From assembly GCF_001005725.1 (NCBI RefSeq), contig NZ_LBIC01000022.1, positions 1 through 59,250 on the forward strand: 59,250 nucleotides of DNA, given 5' to 3'. Below are positions 26,993-36,096 of the stretch, piece by piece (position 1 is the stretch's first letter; each line of letters opens with the position of its first letter). The position numbers and the translations under genes are program-made. The notes under the pieces are model-generated. The model saw only the letters and a program-made list of their open reading frames with translations, searched no databases and had not been told where the DNA came from. The stretch comes from Sphingobium chungbukense (GTDB lineage: Bacteria; Pseudomonadota; Alphaproteobacteria; Sphingomonadales; Sphingomonadaceae).

Positions 26993-28015
26993 CTAAAACA
27001 CGCAGCAGTTGCGCTTGCGCCAGACCAGATAGCCCATATCCTCGCCGACGGCGGGGAAGGCCCGGCCCGCGTCGGGCGGAAAGGTCGAGGCGCCGATCGC
27101 CGAACATGCGAAACGTCCCGAGACCGTCGGGATTGGGTTCACCATCTGGAAGCGATATTGCTGCTTGCGCATGATCGGCATCAGATATTTCTTGCACAGG
27201 CCCTTGGACCCCATCGTCCCCCAGGCCAGCGCCTGGCGGTGCATCTTGTAGGCGAAGCGCGACAGGGCGAGCCGGGAGGATTGCACATGGCCGATCGATG
27301 AGGGAATATTTCCGTTCATGGGATACATGGACCCCTGGCAGCCCGCACACCAGAAGAGCGGATCGAGCGGCACGCCGACGGTGCCCGCGATGCAGTCCGC
27401 GGCGCAAGCGGCCTGCGCGACGGGGTTGGCAAAGACGATCGCTTCGGGGTTGATGAGGCCCGAGAGCGCATCATCCTGCCAGAGCGGGTCGACCTCAGTC
27501 ATATAGGCGATGTCGAAGCTCGCCTGCTCGAAGCAGACGAAGTCGGTCAATACCTCCATCCAATAGAGCAGCGGATAGACATACCAGTGGACATGCCATT
27601 TGGCGGTGCTTTGCGAGCGCCCCCCGACCATCGAGGGCCCGGTCATATAGCCCTGGCCGATATCGAAGCCGGGCGCGACGCGGATGCCGCCGAGATTGGG
27701 GAAGCACCAGGGCTTCATGGTGACATCGGCGAGGCGTGCCGGTTCCCAGAAGCCGACCGAAATGCCGATGCGCGGGAGCGGGTCGGCGCAGGCGCAGATG
27801 GGCGAGGCGGGATTGCCGGTATCGGGCCGGTTGCCCGGCCAGATCTTCGTGCCGCCGACCGAAAGAGGAAACAGGCAGGACCAGCAGACATCCGTGATGG
27901 GATTGGCGAATTTGCCGTGACAGGTCGGCCCCGCTGCCTCGGCGCGCTGCGGGGTGAGAGCGAACGCCGCCAGCAGGCCGAGGATCATCAGCAAGGCGCG
28001 AAGGCTGCGCATCAT
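26993..28015 (-). CDS. traU: F-type conjugation protein TraU
   Basis: I place the start at 28015 or 28012 (tandem ATG), right after GGAGGGC; the product is about 340 residues. It has a signal peptide (ALLMILGLLAAFALTPQRAE) and the TraU pattern with many Cys (FANPITDVCWSCLFPLSVGG, CACADPLPRIGISVGFWEPA, ACAADCIAGTVGVPLDPLFW). TraU is periplasmic and required for DNA transfer more than for pilus formation in F. Confidence 0.93.
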   Translation of the reverse strand: MMRSLRALLMILGLLAAFALTPQRAEAAGPTCHGKFANPITDVCWSCLFPLSVGGTKIWPGNRPDTGNPASPICACADPLPRIGISVGFWEPARLADVTMKPWCFPNLGGIRVAPGFDIGQGYMTGPSMVGGRSQSTAKWHVHWYVYPLLYWMEVLTDFVCFEQASFDIAYMTEVDPLWQDDALSGLINPEAIVFANPVAQAACAADCIAGTVGVPLDPLFWCAGCQGSMYPMNGNIPSSIGHVQSSRLALSRFAYKMHRQALAWGTMGSKGLCKKYLMPIMRKQQYRFQMVNPIPTVSGRFACSAIGASTFPPDAGRAFPAVGEDMGYLVWRKRNCCVF

Positions 28016-28284
28016 TCGCCCTCCCCGGCTTGGGTGAGCCACTCCGTGTCCGCCCGATTCTTGACGCGGAGATAGATGAGGCTGTGGGTGGCGGTGAGGA
28101 GCATGAGCCCGGCGATGAGGAGCGAGGCCCTGCTGCCGAGGAGTTGCTTCAATGGGTCGAGCAGCAGGATGGTGGTGGCGAGGGCGAGGTAAAGACCCTG
28201 CCAGACATGCCGCATCGCCCGCAGGAACCGGGTTTCGGGCGCCGCCATCGGCGTGCGCAGGAGATCGAGCCAGAGCGGCATCAT
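28012..28284 (-). CDS. Small inner-membrane protein of the tra operon, unknown function
   Basis: The 90-residue product has two predicted membrane helices (LYLALATTILLLDPLKQLLG and ASLLIAGLMLLTATHSLIYL) with a basic loop between them. It overlaps traW by 4 bases upstream and traU by 4 bases downstream, so it is clearly part of the operon. Its place between traW and traU has no F-plasmid counterpart I recognise. Confidence 0.75.
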   Translation of the reverse strand: MMPLWLDLLRTPMAAPETRFLRAMRHVWQGLYLALATTILLLDPLKQLLGSRASLLIAGLMLLTATHSLIYLRVKNRADTEWLTQAGEGE

Positions 28285-28937
28285 CCGGCCCTCTTCGCGT
28301 CGAGCAGCAGCTCTTCGATCTGCATGACCCGGCCCGCAGGCCGCACCACGGCGGGCGTGTGCTGGATGCCGAACCTGGCGGTAAGCCGCCCCTCCTGATC
28401 GAAATAGAAACGGCGTTTGCGGTTGGTCATCTCATCGATCGGTGAGCCGCTGACCAGGATGATCTTCGCCTTGGCGTCGCTGTACCGGGTCGTCGCCCAG
28501 GTCATCTGGGCCGCGTCGTCGCCATTGACGAACACCAGCGCCTGGGTGAGCCGCACAAAATCGAGCGGATTGATCTTCTGCCCCGCCGCCGCAATAAGTG
28601 TCCCCTTCTGGTCCCTGATATCCTGCTCGAGCGTGACCGTCGGATCGAACTGCCAGCTGCGCGCCGCCTGCGCAGGCGTGATTCCGGCCACGGGATCGGG
28701 CCGGCGGACCTTGGCTTCCACCCTCTTGGCAAAAGCCGCGTTCATCCGCGCCAGTTCGCCGCTCGCCTCGGCGCGTTTCAGCCGCGCTTCGATAGTGGCC
28801 AGGAGATCGGGTTCGATGACCGGGAAGGTTTGGCCGACCGCGCCATAGTCCCGCGCTTCCGAACGCATTGGGCCGATGATCAGCAGGGCACCCGCCAGCG
28901 CAGCGCCGGCGATGGGGACGGTGAGCAGCACCCTCAC
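28281..28937 (-). CDS. traW: F-type conjugation protein TraW
   Basis: The 218-residue product has a signal peptide (VPIAGAALAGALLIIGPMRS), then the TraW pattern: DYGAVGQTFPVIEPDLLATI, FDPTVTLEQDIRDQKGTLIA, INPLDFVRLTQALVFVNGDD, and a C-terminal FDQEGRLTARFGIQHTPAVV. TraW works with TrbC in the periplasm during pilus assembly. It overlaps the peptidase gene by 4 bases. Confidence 0.93.
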   Translation of the reverse strand: MRVLLTVPIAGAALAGALLIIGPMRSEARDYGAVGQTFPVIEPDLLATIEARLKRAEASGELARMNAAFAKRVEAKVRRPDPVAGITPAQAARSWQFDPTVTLEQDIRDQKGTLIAAAGQKINPLDFVRLTQALVFVNGDDAAQMTWATTRYSDAKAKIILVSGSPIDEMTNRKRRFYFDQEGRLTARFGIQHTPAVVRPAGRVMQIEELLLDAKRAG

Positions 28938-29473
28938 AGCACGGGCACCCCTGCCCCGAAGATTTGCCGCGCGCAGACAAGACCAATCTCGCCATAGCGG
29001 CTGTCGAACCCGTCCTTGTGCGGCGTGCCGACATAATAGCAGCTATTCGGGATCACGCCGGTCGGTCCCGGCGTTAGCCGCTCGCCGAGGCGCGTACGCG
29101 CCTTCCTATGCGCGACCGGCCGACCGTTGATGCGAACGTCGGTGCCGTCATGGCTGATGACATCGCCCGGCATGCCGTAGACAATCTTGCCGAATAGCGG
29201 CGTTGGGTTCCCGAAGTGCCGTCGCACCAGCGCATTGGCGGGCGGATCGAAGAAGATATAGTCACCGCGCGCCGGAACCTTGGTGCGGTGGATCAGGAAC
29301 GCCCAGTTGGGCAGCGAGTCGGTGAGGTTGATCAGCACCGCATGGCGCTCGCGCCAACCGTGAAGGGCCTGCCAGGCGCCATAGCCGATGACGGCGATGC
29401 CGAGCAGCGCCCAGAGCCGCTTGCGCGGACGCCAGCCCGATACGCGCGGGCTATCACTGACCACCAGCGCCAT
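28934..29473 (-). CDS. S26-family conjugative signal peptidase (RP4 TraF type)
   Basis: The start at 29473 is preceded by GGAGGGC; the product is 179 residues. One membrane segment (RLWALLGIAVIGYGAWQAL) is followed by the peptidase boxes: candidate nucleophile Ser in NLTDSLPNWAFLI, general-base Lys in GKIVYGMPGDVI, and the C-terminal SCYYVGTPHKDGFDSRYGEI. In RP4 this enzyme trims and circularises the pilin. Here it lies in an F-type operon between trbI and traW, where it probably processes TraA. Confidence 0.88.
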   Translation of the reverse strand: MALVVSDSPRVSGWRPRKRLWALLGIAVIGYGAWQALHGWRERHAVLINLTDSLPNWAFLIHRTKVPARGDYIFFDPPANALVRRHFGNPTPLFGKIVYGMPGDVISHDGTDVRINGRPVAHRKARTRLGERLTPGPTGVIPNSCYYVGTPHKDGFDSRYGEIGLVCARQIFGAGVPVL

Positions 29474-30110
29474 CGTGCCCTCCAAAGCTTGAGACCGAAG
29501 CGCCCATCCCGCCGGGATACTCACCTGCCAGAGGCACGGGCGCGAATGGTGACGAGGCTCCGGCGGGCGACGGCATGGCGGGCATCGGCGACGGAGCAGA
29601 CGCCTGCGATTGTGGAGTTGGCATTGGCCCTTCAAGACCACCGGTCTCGCGCTGAAGGCTCAGCAATTGCTGGGCGCTCGCTTGCTTTGGCATGGCGATG
29701 CCCGAGGCATAGACGGCCTTTTTGATGCTCTCGGTGATGTCCGGCACATTTTTGGACAGGACCGCCTCGCCCACCATGACGATCTCGCCCTGGCGCGAGC
29801 GTCGTTGCAACTCCTGGTCGAGCGTGCCCATGAAACGGCGCATTTCGGCCTCGACCTGGGCGGGCGAGGATGCCGAATGCGCCTGCGCCTGGACATATTC
29901 GCCGACAATGGTCGAGAGGCGCGCCGACACGATCCGCTCGGCCGGTGGCGCGAGCAAGGTCTTGGTGACCCACATGCCCCAGACCAGGGCCGCGGCCAAC
30001 GCCGCGCCACCCAGAAGCTGGCCGCGGGTGAAGCCTGCAAACAGGCTGGTACGGCGTGGACGGAGGACGGGGTCCGGCGCGGGCAGATCGAGTTCCTGCT
30101 GCTCAGCCAT
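29454..30110 (-). CDS. trbI: F-type conjugation protein TrbI
   Basis: The 218-residue product has a cytoplasmic N-terminus, a membrane segment (LLGGAALAAALVWGMWVTKT) and the TrbI core (RLSTIVGEYVQAQAHS, GEIVMVGEAVLSKNVPDITE). A Pro/Ser/Met-rich tail of about 50 residues replaces the usual short end. TrbI influences pilus retraction in F. The gene overlaps the 121-residue protein gene upstream (8 bases) and the peptidase gene (20 bases). Confidence 0.88.
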   Translation of the reverse strand: MAEQQELDLPAPDPVLRPRRTSLFAGFTRGQLLGGAALAAALVWGMWVTKTLLAPPAERIVSARLSTIVGEYVQAQAHSASSPAQVEAEMRRFMGTLDQELQRRSRQGEIVMVGEAVLSKNVPDITESIKKAVYASGIAMPKQASAQQLLSLQRETGGLEGPMPTPQSQASAPSPMPAMPSPAGASSPFAPVPLAGEYPGGMGASVSSFGGHDGAGGQ

Positions 30111-30468
30111 GGCGGGCGCTCCTCTGCGGCGCGGGCAGGATATGATGGCGGCGCAGGATCATGAGGAGAAGGGCCGCGCCGCAATAGATGGCGACGGCCA
30201 AGTGCCGGAAAGCGGCAAGCCGCGCAGGATCGGCCGCCAAATAGCGCGTGGTGAAATTATGGAGCTGGATCACCATGCCATCGATTGAAAAGCCGCCGAT
30301 CGCGAAGAAGAACAGGGCAAGGAGACCCCAGCTCAGGAGCAGGGTCGTGGCCAAAAAGCCCGCCAGTTTCAGCGTCAGCGCTGCCAGGCCCGCCCAAAAC
30401 TGGCGCGACCGCCGCCGCTCCGCTCTCCGCACGATCTCCTCACTAGCACTGATTGTCAGTTCTCGCAT
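30103..30468 (-). CDS. Membrane protein of the tra operon, unknown function
   Basis: The 121-residue product starts 7 bp after traC and overlaps trbI. It has a basic N-terminus (RRAERRRSRQFWAG) and about three membrane helices (ALTLKLAGFLATTLLLSWGL, ALFFFAIGGFSIDGMVI, LAVAIYCGAALLLMIL). Its location between traC and trbI matches the place where sphingomonad F-type operons may carry extra membrane proteins, but I know no function. Confidence 0.75.
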   Translation of the reverse strand: MRELTISASEEIVRRAERRRSRQFWAGLAALTLKLAGFLATTLLLSWGLLALFFFAIGGFSIDGMVIQLHNFTTRYLAADPARLAAFRHLAVAIYCGAALLLMILRRHHILPAPQRSARHG

Positions 30469-30475
30469 GACTCCA

Positions 30476-33064
30476 TCACTCCGCTGTCAGGGGAAGATCG
30501 CCCGGGTCCGCCGACCATTTTTCCGGCATGTCCGGGAATGCGACGCGCTCGATCGCCTGCTCCATGGTGAGACCCTGCGCCACCAGGTGTTCGATCGCAG
30601 CGAAGGTCCTGGGGCTCGATGAAAAGAGCGTCGCGCTATAGGGATCGAGCACGAGGCGGCCGACCGCCAATGTCTCGGGTCCCTTGATCATGATATCGGA
30701 ATACTCAAAACCGTTGCGTTTCAGCGACCGCAGCAATGCATCGGTATAGTCATCCATCTCGAAGCGGTCATGCTTCTTGAAGTCGGCAATGGTTTCCGGC
30801 TTCTGCTGGAGAATGACGAACCAGTCGCTATTTTCGAGTGCCGCGATCGATCCTGGCGACTTATAATAGTCGTTCAAGGACTGGGTCGCCGTTACCAGCG
30901 ACGCGCCATATTTGCGGCAGGTGCGCGCATAAGTCTCGATGAAGTCCGCCATCGCGCCGCCGCGCAGCATCTGCCAGGCCTCGTCCAGGAGCAAGGCCTT
31001 GGGGATCGATCGGTCAATCTTGCGCATCATCTGCTGGGAGAGGAACATGATCGCGGTGAGCACCACGCTGCGCAATTCCTCGCGCGCGGAAAGATCGGAA
31101 AGCTCGAAGACGGTGAGGTCCGCCGACAGTTCGAACGACACCTCGCCTTCGAAAAATTTGCCGAACGTACCGCGCGACGAGAAGGGCCGCATGGCGATGC
31201 CCAGCGCATTGGCAAGTTCGTTGCCGGTCCGGTCGAGCGCCGCGATCACATCATCGATGCACCCGGATCGCCCCTTTTCTTCCCAGACCTCATTCACCGC
31301 CCCGTCGATGAGGCCCCGCTCGGTATCGTTCAGCCGGTCGATATGGCGGGCCATCTGGTTCACAATGGCTTTCAGCATCGCCATGCAGTCGAGCTGATAA
31401 TCCTCGTCGCGCGCGGCGAGATCGGCGTCGATCATGCTGAAGGGATTGAGGCAGAAGCCCGAGGACATGGTGAACTCGACAAAGGCGCCACCCTGGAGCT
31501 TGGCGCTGTGCTCGAACGAGCGACCGTCGTCGATCACCACCACCCGCGCGCCCGCGCCGCAGAGCGAGGCGCAGAGTTCCTGGAGGGCGACCGATTTGCC
31601 CGACCCCGATTTGCCGAACACCGCGACATTATGATTGCCCGCCGCATTCTCGAAGGGTGACCAAAAGAAGGGCTGGCCCCGCCGGCCGATCAACAGCAGA
31701 TGCGGCGTCCGGCCGCCCAGATACTCGCCCTGGATCGGCGCCAGATTGGCGGCCGTAGTGGTCAGCATCGTGCGCATCCGCTTCATGCGCTCGAGATCCT
31801 TGGAAAGGCCGTTCGCCATCGTCATGGGCATGGCGCAGAGCAGGCCCATGACCTGGAGATAGCGATCGTCGAGCAGATCCCAGCCCGCCGCGCGATAGAC
31901 GGATTTGAGGACCCGCTCATGGGTATCCCCCTTCCCCTTGGGCGAGAAGGCCGTAACCGAATAGAAGAGGCGCACGAGCTTGCGTCCCTGCTTCATCTCG
32001 TCATTCACATAGCGCCATTCCTGGCTCTGCTCCTTCAATTGCGGCAGGAAGCGCGCCGACTTGCTGTCGGCCAGGCTGGTCGTGCGCATGAATTTGAAGC
32101 CCGCCTTGCTGGACGCTGCCTCGACATCGGGAAAATCGATGCAGAGATTGGTGGCGACCGGACAGGGCATGCGCAGCTTGTCGGTGAACATGTCGCCGAT
32201 CAGCCGCGCGACATCCCAAGGCGCCCAGCGCTGGGGCAAGTTGCGCACCGAAAAGGAGCGGACATCGAAGGTGTCGGGGTAAATCTCGCCGATCTCGGGG
32301 GTACCGTCGATCTCGCGGCCGGTGGGACGGAAGCGCTCGGTGCGCAGCAATATGCGATCCGCCTCAACCCGCATCTCGACATCGCGCCGGATCGCCTGGT
32401 CGGCGATGGGATCGAACGCATTATAGCTCACCGCGTCGTCGCCCGGCGCGGTGGTGGGCGAGGTGATGTCGTCGATCCACGCGATGAGCGCGGGCGGGTC
32501 CATTTTGCGGGCGGTGACGTTGATCGAGGCCAGCGCGGAAATGAGCCCGTCCATGACGCCGACAATCTCCTCGTTGGAGACGCGCGAACTTTCCGGCGTC
32601 GAATAGGAGATGGCGACACGGTGGTTTCGCAGGCCAAAGGGCGCGTCGGCCGAGAGCGAGGTCCAGACGCCCTGGGTCATATGCTCGACCCGGTGCTTGG
32701 CCATGCGCTCGTAAATCCCGTGCGCCCGGTAACGCGGCACATACCATTTGGAGAGCAGCTCGCCGACGCGCGGGCTCATCCATTGGTGAAATTGCAGGCA
32801 GCCGGGCGTCGGGATCGCTTCGGAGAGGAATTGCGCAAGGATCTCGCCGCTGCGCTCATCCGCGCCCACCATCGGCGCCACCTCCAGCACGAAGCCGCGC
32901 GAGGCGCTGTTGTAGAAGATGCCGCTCTTCGCGTCGTAGCTGCGGTAGGGCAACCAATGCGCCAGCATCGGGACGCCGAGATCCGGGCGGCCGCTGTCCG
33001 GGCGCTTGGTGTCGCCCAGCATCCCCGCCATCAGGCGCTCGAAAATATTGGGATCAGCCATCAT
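30476..33064 (-). CDS. traC: F-type conjugation ATPase TraC (VirB4-like)
   Basis: The 862-residue ATPase is full length. The N-terminal TraC domain (MLAHWLPYRSYDAKSGIFYN) is followed by Walker A GKSGSGKS at about 485-492 and a Walker B region near KALLLDEAWQML. It ends with a conserved TraC tail (FEYSDIMIKGPETLAVGRLV). TraC energises pilus assembly at the inner membrane. The start overlaps the traV stop by 4 bases. Confidence 0.95.
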   Translation of the reverse strand: MMADPNIFERLMAGMLGDTKRPDSGRPDLGVPMLAHWLPYRSYDAKSGIFYNSASRGFVLEVAPMVGADERSGEILAQFLSEAIPTPGCLQFHQWMSPRVGELLSKWYVPRYRAHGIYERMAKHRVEHMTQGVWTSLSADAPFGLRNHRVAISYSTPESSRVSNEEIVGVMDGLISALASINVTARKMDPPALIAWIDDITSPTTAPGDDAVSYNAFDPIADQAIRRDVEMRVEADRILLRTERFRPTGREIDGTPEIGEIYPDTFDVRSFSVRNLPQRWAPWDVARLIGDMFTDKLRMPCPVATNLCIDFPDVEAASSKAGFKFMRTTSLADSKSARFLPQLKEQSQEWRYVNDEMKQGRKLVRLFYSVTAFSPKGKGDTHERVLKSVYRAAGWDLLDDRYLQVMGLLCAMPMTMANGLSKDLERMKRMRTMLTTTAANLAPIQGEYLGGRTPHLLLIGRRGQPFFWSPFENAAGNHNVAVFGKSGSGKSVALQELCASLCGAGARVVVIDDGRSFEHSAKLQGGAFVEFTMSSGFCLNPFSMIDADLAARDEDYQLDCMAMLKAIVNQMARHIDRLNDTERGLIDGAVNEVWEEKGRSGCIDDVIAALDRTGNELANALGIAMRPFSSRGTFGKFFEGEVSFELSADLTVFELSDLSAREELRSVVLTAIMFLSQQMMRKIDRSIPKALLLDEAWQMLRGGAMADFIETYARTCRKYGASLVTATQSLNDYYKSPGSIAALENSDWFVILQQKPETIADFKKHDRFEMDDYTDALLRSLKRNGFEYSDIMIKGPETLAVGRLVLDPYSATLFSSSPRTFAAIEHLVAQGLTMEQAIERVAFPDMPEKWSADPGDLPLTAE

Positions 33065-33885
33065 TCATCCTCCGGGATGGCGGCAGGAAAGGCGGTTGCC
33101 CGCACGATGGGTTGGACGACCGGCTTAGGCGACGCGGGCACGGAAACTGCGGCGGCGCCTTTCGCCGGAACCAGCTTGCTCGGAAGCGCCGCTGGGGTAG
33201 ATGAGGCCGCTTGCGGCGCGGAAGGTGTCGGAACCGACGGCGAACCGGCCCGCGCGGCGGTCCCAAGCCGACGCGCCACATCAGCCTTGATGGCCGCTAC
33301 GGGATCCGCCTTCCGCGCCCGCGCCGCTTCGACGGCTGCCGGCGTCGGCAGATCGGGATCAACGGCGAGCGGTGGTTCGGTGGTAGTGACGGCCTCGGCC
33401 AGGCTCTGCATCTGCGGCGCGGCCGAAAACGCGTTGCGCGGCAGGACCGCTTCCTGAGGTTCGGGCGCGCTCTGCCATTCTCCCTGGGCGACCACGGCGC
33501 GGATGGCGCTCGCTTCATGGAGCCGACCGCCTTCATCGATGAAAGCCGGGAACACAATGCGCATCAACCGCTCGCGGCTGCGCGTGGCGTCGGCGCTGAC
33601 CGCCATGCGCACCGGCTCAGCCGCCGCGACCTTGGTGGCCGCCGGACTCTTGCGCTGCTCCTCATAGGGCCCTGCTGGGGTCGGCGTGGCCGAGGGATCA
33701 TCGGTGATCATGGCGAGCGCTCGATCATCGATGACCGCGCTCGGCGCACAAATGCCATCGGGCGCGGCGCAGGCGAAACTGCCCTTCACATTACCGCCAA
33801 GGCTCGCGCAGCCGGTTGAAAGAAGGCAAGCCAGGACGCTGCTGATCATCGCGGCCAGCGGCCTTGTCGTGACGGCCCCGCTCAC
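33061..33885 (-). CDS. traV: F-type conjugation lipoprotein TraV
   Basis: A GTG at 33885 overlaps the stop of the DsbC gene (GTGA). The 274-residue product has a lipobox (LACLLSTGCASL) followed by FACAAPDGICAPS, the conserved two-Cys TraV motif. The rest is a Pro/Ala/Ser-rich extension. TraV is the outer-membrane lipoprotein of the core complex (VirB7-like), acting with TraK and TraB. Confidence 0.88.
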   Translation of the reverse strand: MSGAVTTRPLAAMISSVLACLLSTGCASLGGNVKGSFACAAPDGICAPSAVIDDRALAMITDDPSATPTPAGPYEEQRKSPAATKVAAAEPVRMAVSADATRSRERLMRIVFPAFIDEGGRLHEASAIRAVVAQGEWQSAPEPQEAVLPRNAFSAAPQMQSLAEAVTTTEPPLAVDPDLPTPAAVEAARARKADPVAAIKADVARRLGTAARAGSPSVPTPSAPQAASSTPAALPSKLVPAKGAAAVSVPASPKPVVQPIVRATAFPAAIPEDE

Positions 33886-34772
33886 GACCGTGCGTCCTTA
33901 AGCCAGGCTTCGAGAAATTCGCGCGGGCGATACCCTTCCAGCACCGCACCGTCGCTGCGGACGATGACCGGCGTGCCATTGAGGCCGTGTTTGTGAGCAA
34001 AAGCCTCATTGGCATCAAGCCCCGACGTGTCGCAGGTCGCGCCGCCCGCCAGCGGCTCTCCGGCATAGGCGGCGTGTACGGCCCGCTCCTTGTCCTTCGC
34101 GCAATAGACGCGGTCGGCAATGTCGCGGCTGCCCAGGACCGATATCGGCCGCTCGATCACCTTGACGTTCATCGAACGCAGGACATTGGACAGCGCGCGG
34201 CAATAGCTGCAGCGAAAATCGGTGAAGATGGTGAGGCTCTGGCCCTGCGGATTGCCCCAGATGATGGCGCCGTCCTTGCCGAGGCTTTCGAGTGAGAGCT
34301 TGGGCGATCGGCGTTCCGGTGTCGGCTTTTCCATCCGGCCACCCTTGGCGGCAGCGGCGAAGGCGGCCTTTTGCGCATCCTCGCCCGTCAGGTTCGCCGC
34401 CGCATTGGCCGAGGCTGCCGCGCCCACCAGCATGTCGGGGTTCATCTCCAGCAGCTTGGCTGCCGTCAGGTCCTGGCGGGTCTGCATGTCATAGACACGG
34501 CCGATGATGAGGTAGCGTGCGGCGGGATCGACATAGAAGAGATTGGCGCCGGCGGTGATTTCGCACAAGCCACTGACCTTCTGGCAATCGACTGCGCCAA
34601 CCTGGGTCTTGGGGAGCCGGGCCTTCAGCGCCTCTCTGACCCCGCCCTCCGCGCCGCCAACATCGGCCGCGAGGCTGAGGCTCGCGAGGCCGACGCAACC
34701 GAAGGCTAACCCGATCGATGCAGGTCGATATGAGAGGAAGCGCCCAAGGCGCCGCAGCCTAGTTGCGAACAT
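33882..34772 (-). CDS. DsbC-type periplasmic disulfide isomerase of the conjugation operon
   Basis: I choose 34772 as start because TGGAGGGT lies upstream; the product is 296 residues and overlaps the traB stop by 14 bases. A signal segment leads to a DsbC-like dimerisation region (VGAVDCQKVSGLCEITAGAN, FYVDPAARYLIIGRVYDMQT) and a thioredoxin domain with the CSYC active site in IFTDFRCSYCRALSNVLRSM. It probably shuffles disulfides in Cys-rich Tra proteins such as TraN and TraU. This position between traB and traV differs from F, where trbB lies downstream. Confidence 0.9.
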   Translation of the reverse strand: MFATRLRRLGRFLSYRPASIGLAFGCVGLASLSLAADVGGAEGGVREALKARLPKTQVGAVDCQKVSGLCEITAGANLFYVDPAARYLIIGRVYDMQTRQDLTAAKLLEMNPDMLVGAAASANAAANLTGEDAQKAAFAAAAKGGRMEKPTPERRSPKLSLESLGKDGAIIWGNPQGQSLTIFTDFRCSYCRALSNVLRSMNVKVIERPISVLGSRDIADRVYCAKDKERAVHAAYAGEPLAGGATCDTSGLDANEAFAHKHGLNGTPVIVRSDGAVLEGYRPREFLEAWLKDARS

Positions 34773-36096
34773 AAACACCCTCCAGGAAGACGATCTCGAC
34801 ATCGATGCCGGTCGGCATCTCGATCACCGGCTGATATTGCTCGGCCCGTTCGATCAGATATTTGGACACAATGTCGCCGGTTTGGGCGACGCCTTCGCCA
34901 AGCCCGCCTTCGAGGATGTCCCCGGTCGAGAGCTTGTCACGCTTGCCATTGGTCGAGATGTTGGTGCCCTGGAACACACTGTTCGCATTGGCCGAAAAGC
35001 CGCGGCCAAAGCCGCCCACCAGGCCCGCCATGAAGGCCTGGGTGACCAGCGATCCCTCGCGCGACACCACCCGGCCGCGCACGCCCGTCTTGCCGCCAAA
35101 GGCGATGAACCCCTTGACCTCGGACACCGCATAGCGGCCGCCCGGTTGCGGGCAGGTCATCTTCTGGAGCTTCACATAGACTTTCTCGCTCGAGAGATCG
35201 CCGCGCGCGGCACCATTGATGAGACAGCCTTCGATTTTGGTCGTGAGCAGCTTGCCATTGGCGAAGACCGAGCGAGCGGGACCGGTGATGCGCAGCACGA
35301 CGGGCAACGGATCGGTCTGGCTGTTGACGCCCGCGCTTGCATCGACCCCGACAATCACCCGCGCGCGAGCGAAACTGTTGGGCGGGAGATAATTGGGGCT
35401 GTCGGTATAGACGGTATTGCCCTTGGCGACCTTGGACGCGATCCCACTATCGCTGCTGGTGAAACTCACCATCTTGACCTCATTGCCGCGGGGGAGCGCA
35501 TCGGCGCGCACCGCACCTGCGTCGCCCGGTGCATCGGGCCGCTGATAGACTTGCGGGCCATTGGGGCCGTAGAGCGCGGAAGGGCCTGCCATCGCTGGCT
35601 GTGCCGTGCGCCGCTCGGAAATCTGGCGCTTCAATTGCTCATTTTCTGCCTGATAAGCGGTCAGCACCCGCTGCCCGTCGGCCTGCATCGACTGGTTCTG
35701 GGCTTTCAGCGCCTCGACCTGCGAGGCGAGCTGGTCCATCCGCCGCTGCTGGCCGCCCACGGCCTTCAGCTGATTTTCCTGGGCCTGGAACTGGTTTTCC
35801 GACATCGCCATCCACTCCTGCTGGGAGAGGTTGCGGTTCACCAGATCCTTGGTCGAGACATCGATTTCTTCGCCGCTTGTGGCTTTGGGATCCTCCTTTT
35901 TCTCGTCACCGCTGAAGATCCAGAAGGAGGAGGCGATGAGGCCGATGCCGGCTGCGCCGGCGAGAAGCAGTTGCTGCTTGCGGCGGACGGCCTCGTTGCC
36001 GGCGAGGTCAGCGCTGACAGGGGAGACGCCCTCGCCCGCCTCCTGATCGGCATCGAGCGTCCGGCGCTTGCGCGAAAAAAGATCAGCCAATGCCAT
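34759..36096 (-). CDS. traB: F-type conjugation protein TraB (VirB10-like)
   Basis: The 445-residue product has a cytoplasmic N-terminus, one membrane helix (QLLLAGAAGIGLIASSFWIF), a coiled coil (about 95-160, LKAVGGQQRRMDQLASQVEA), and the VirB10/TrbI beta-domain (NYLPPNSFARARVIVGVDAS, FGGKTGVRGRVVSREGS). It spans both membranes and gates the channel. The gene starts at the traK stop. Confidence 0.93.
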   Translation of the reverse strand: MALADLFSRKRRTLDADQEAGEGVSPVSADLAGNEAVRRKQQLLLAGAAGIGLIASSFWIFSGDEKKEDPKATSGEEIDVSTKDLVNRNLSQQEWMAMSENQFQAQENQLKAVGGQQRRMDQLASQVEALKAQNQSMQADGQRVLTAYQAENEQLKRQISERRTAQPAMAGPSALYGPNGPQVYQRPDAPGDAGAVRADALPRGNEVKMVSFTSSDSGIASKVAKGNTVYTDSPNYLPPNSFARARVIVGVDASAGVNSQTDPLPVVLRITGPARSVFANGKLLTTKIEGCLINGAARGDLSSEKVYVKLQKMTCPQPGGRYAVSEVKGFIAFGGKTGVRGRVVSREGSLVTQAFMAGLVGGFGRGFSANANSVFQGTNISTNGKRDKLSTGDILEGGLGEGVAQTGDIVSKYLIERAEQYQPVIEMPTGIDVEIVFLEGVYVRN

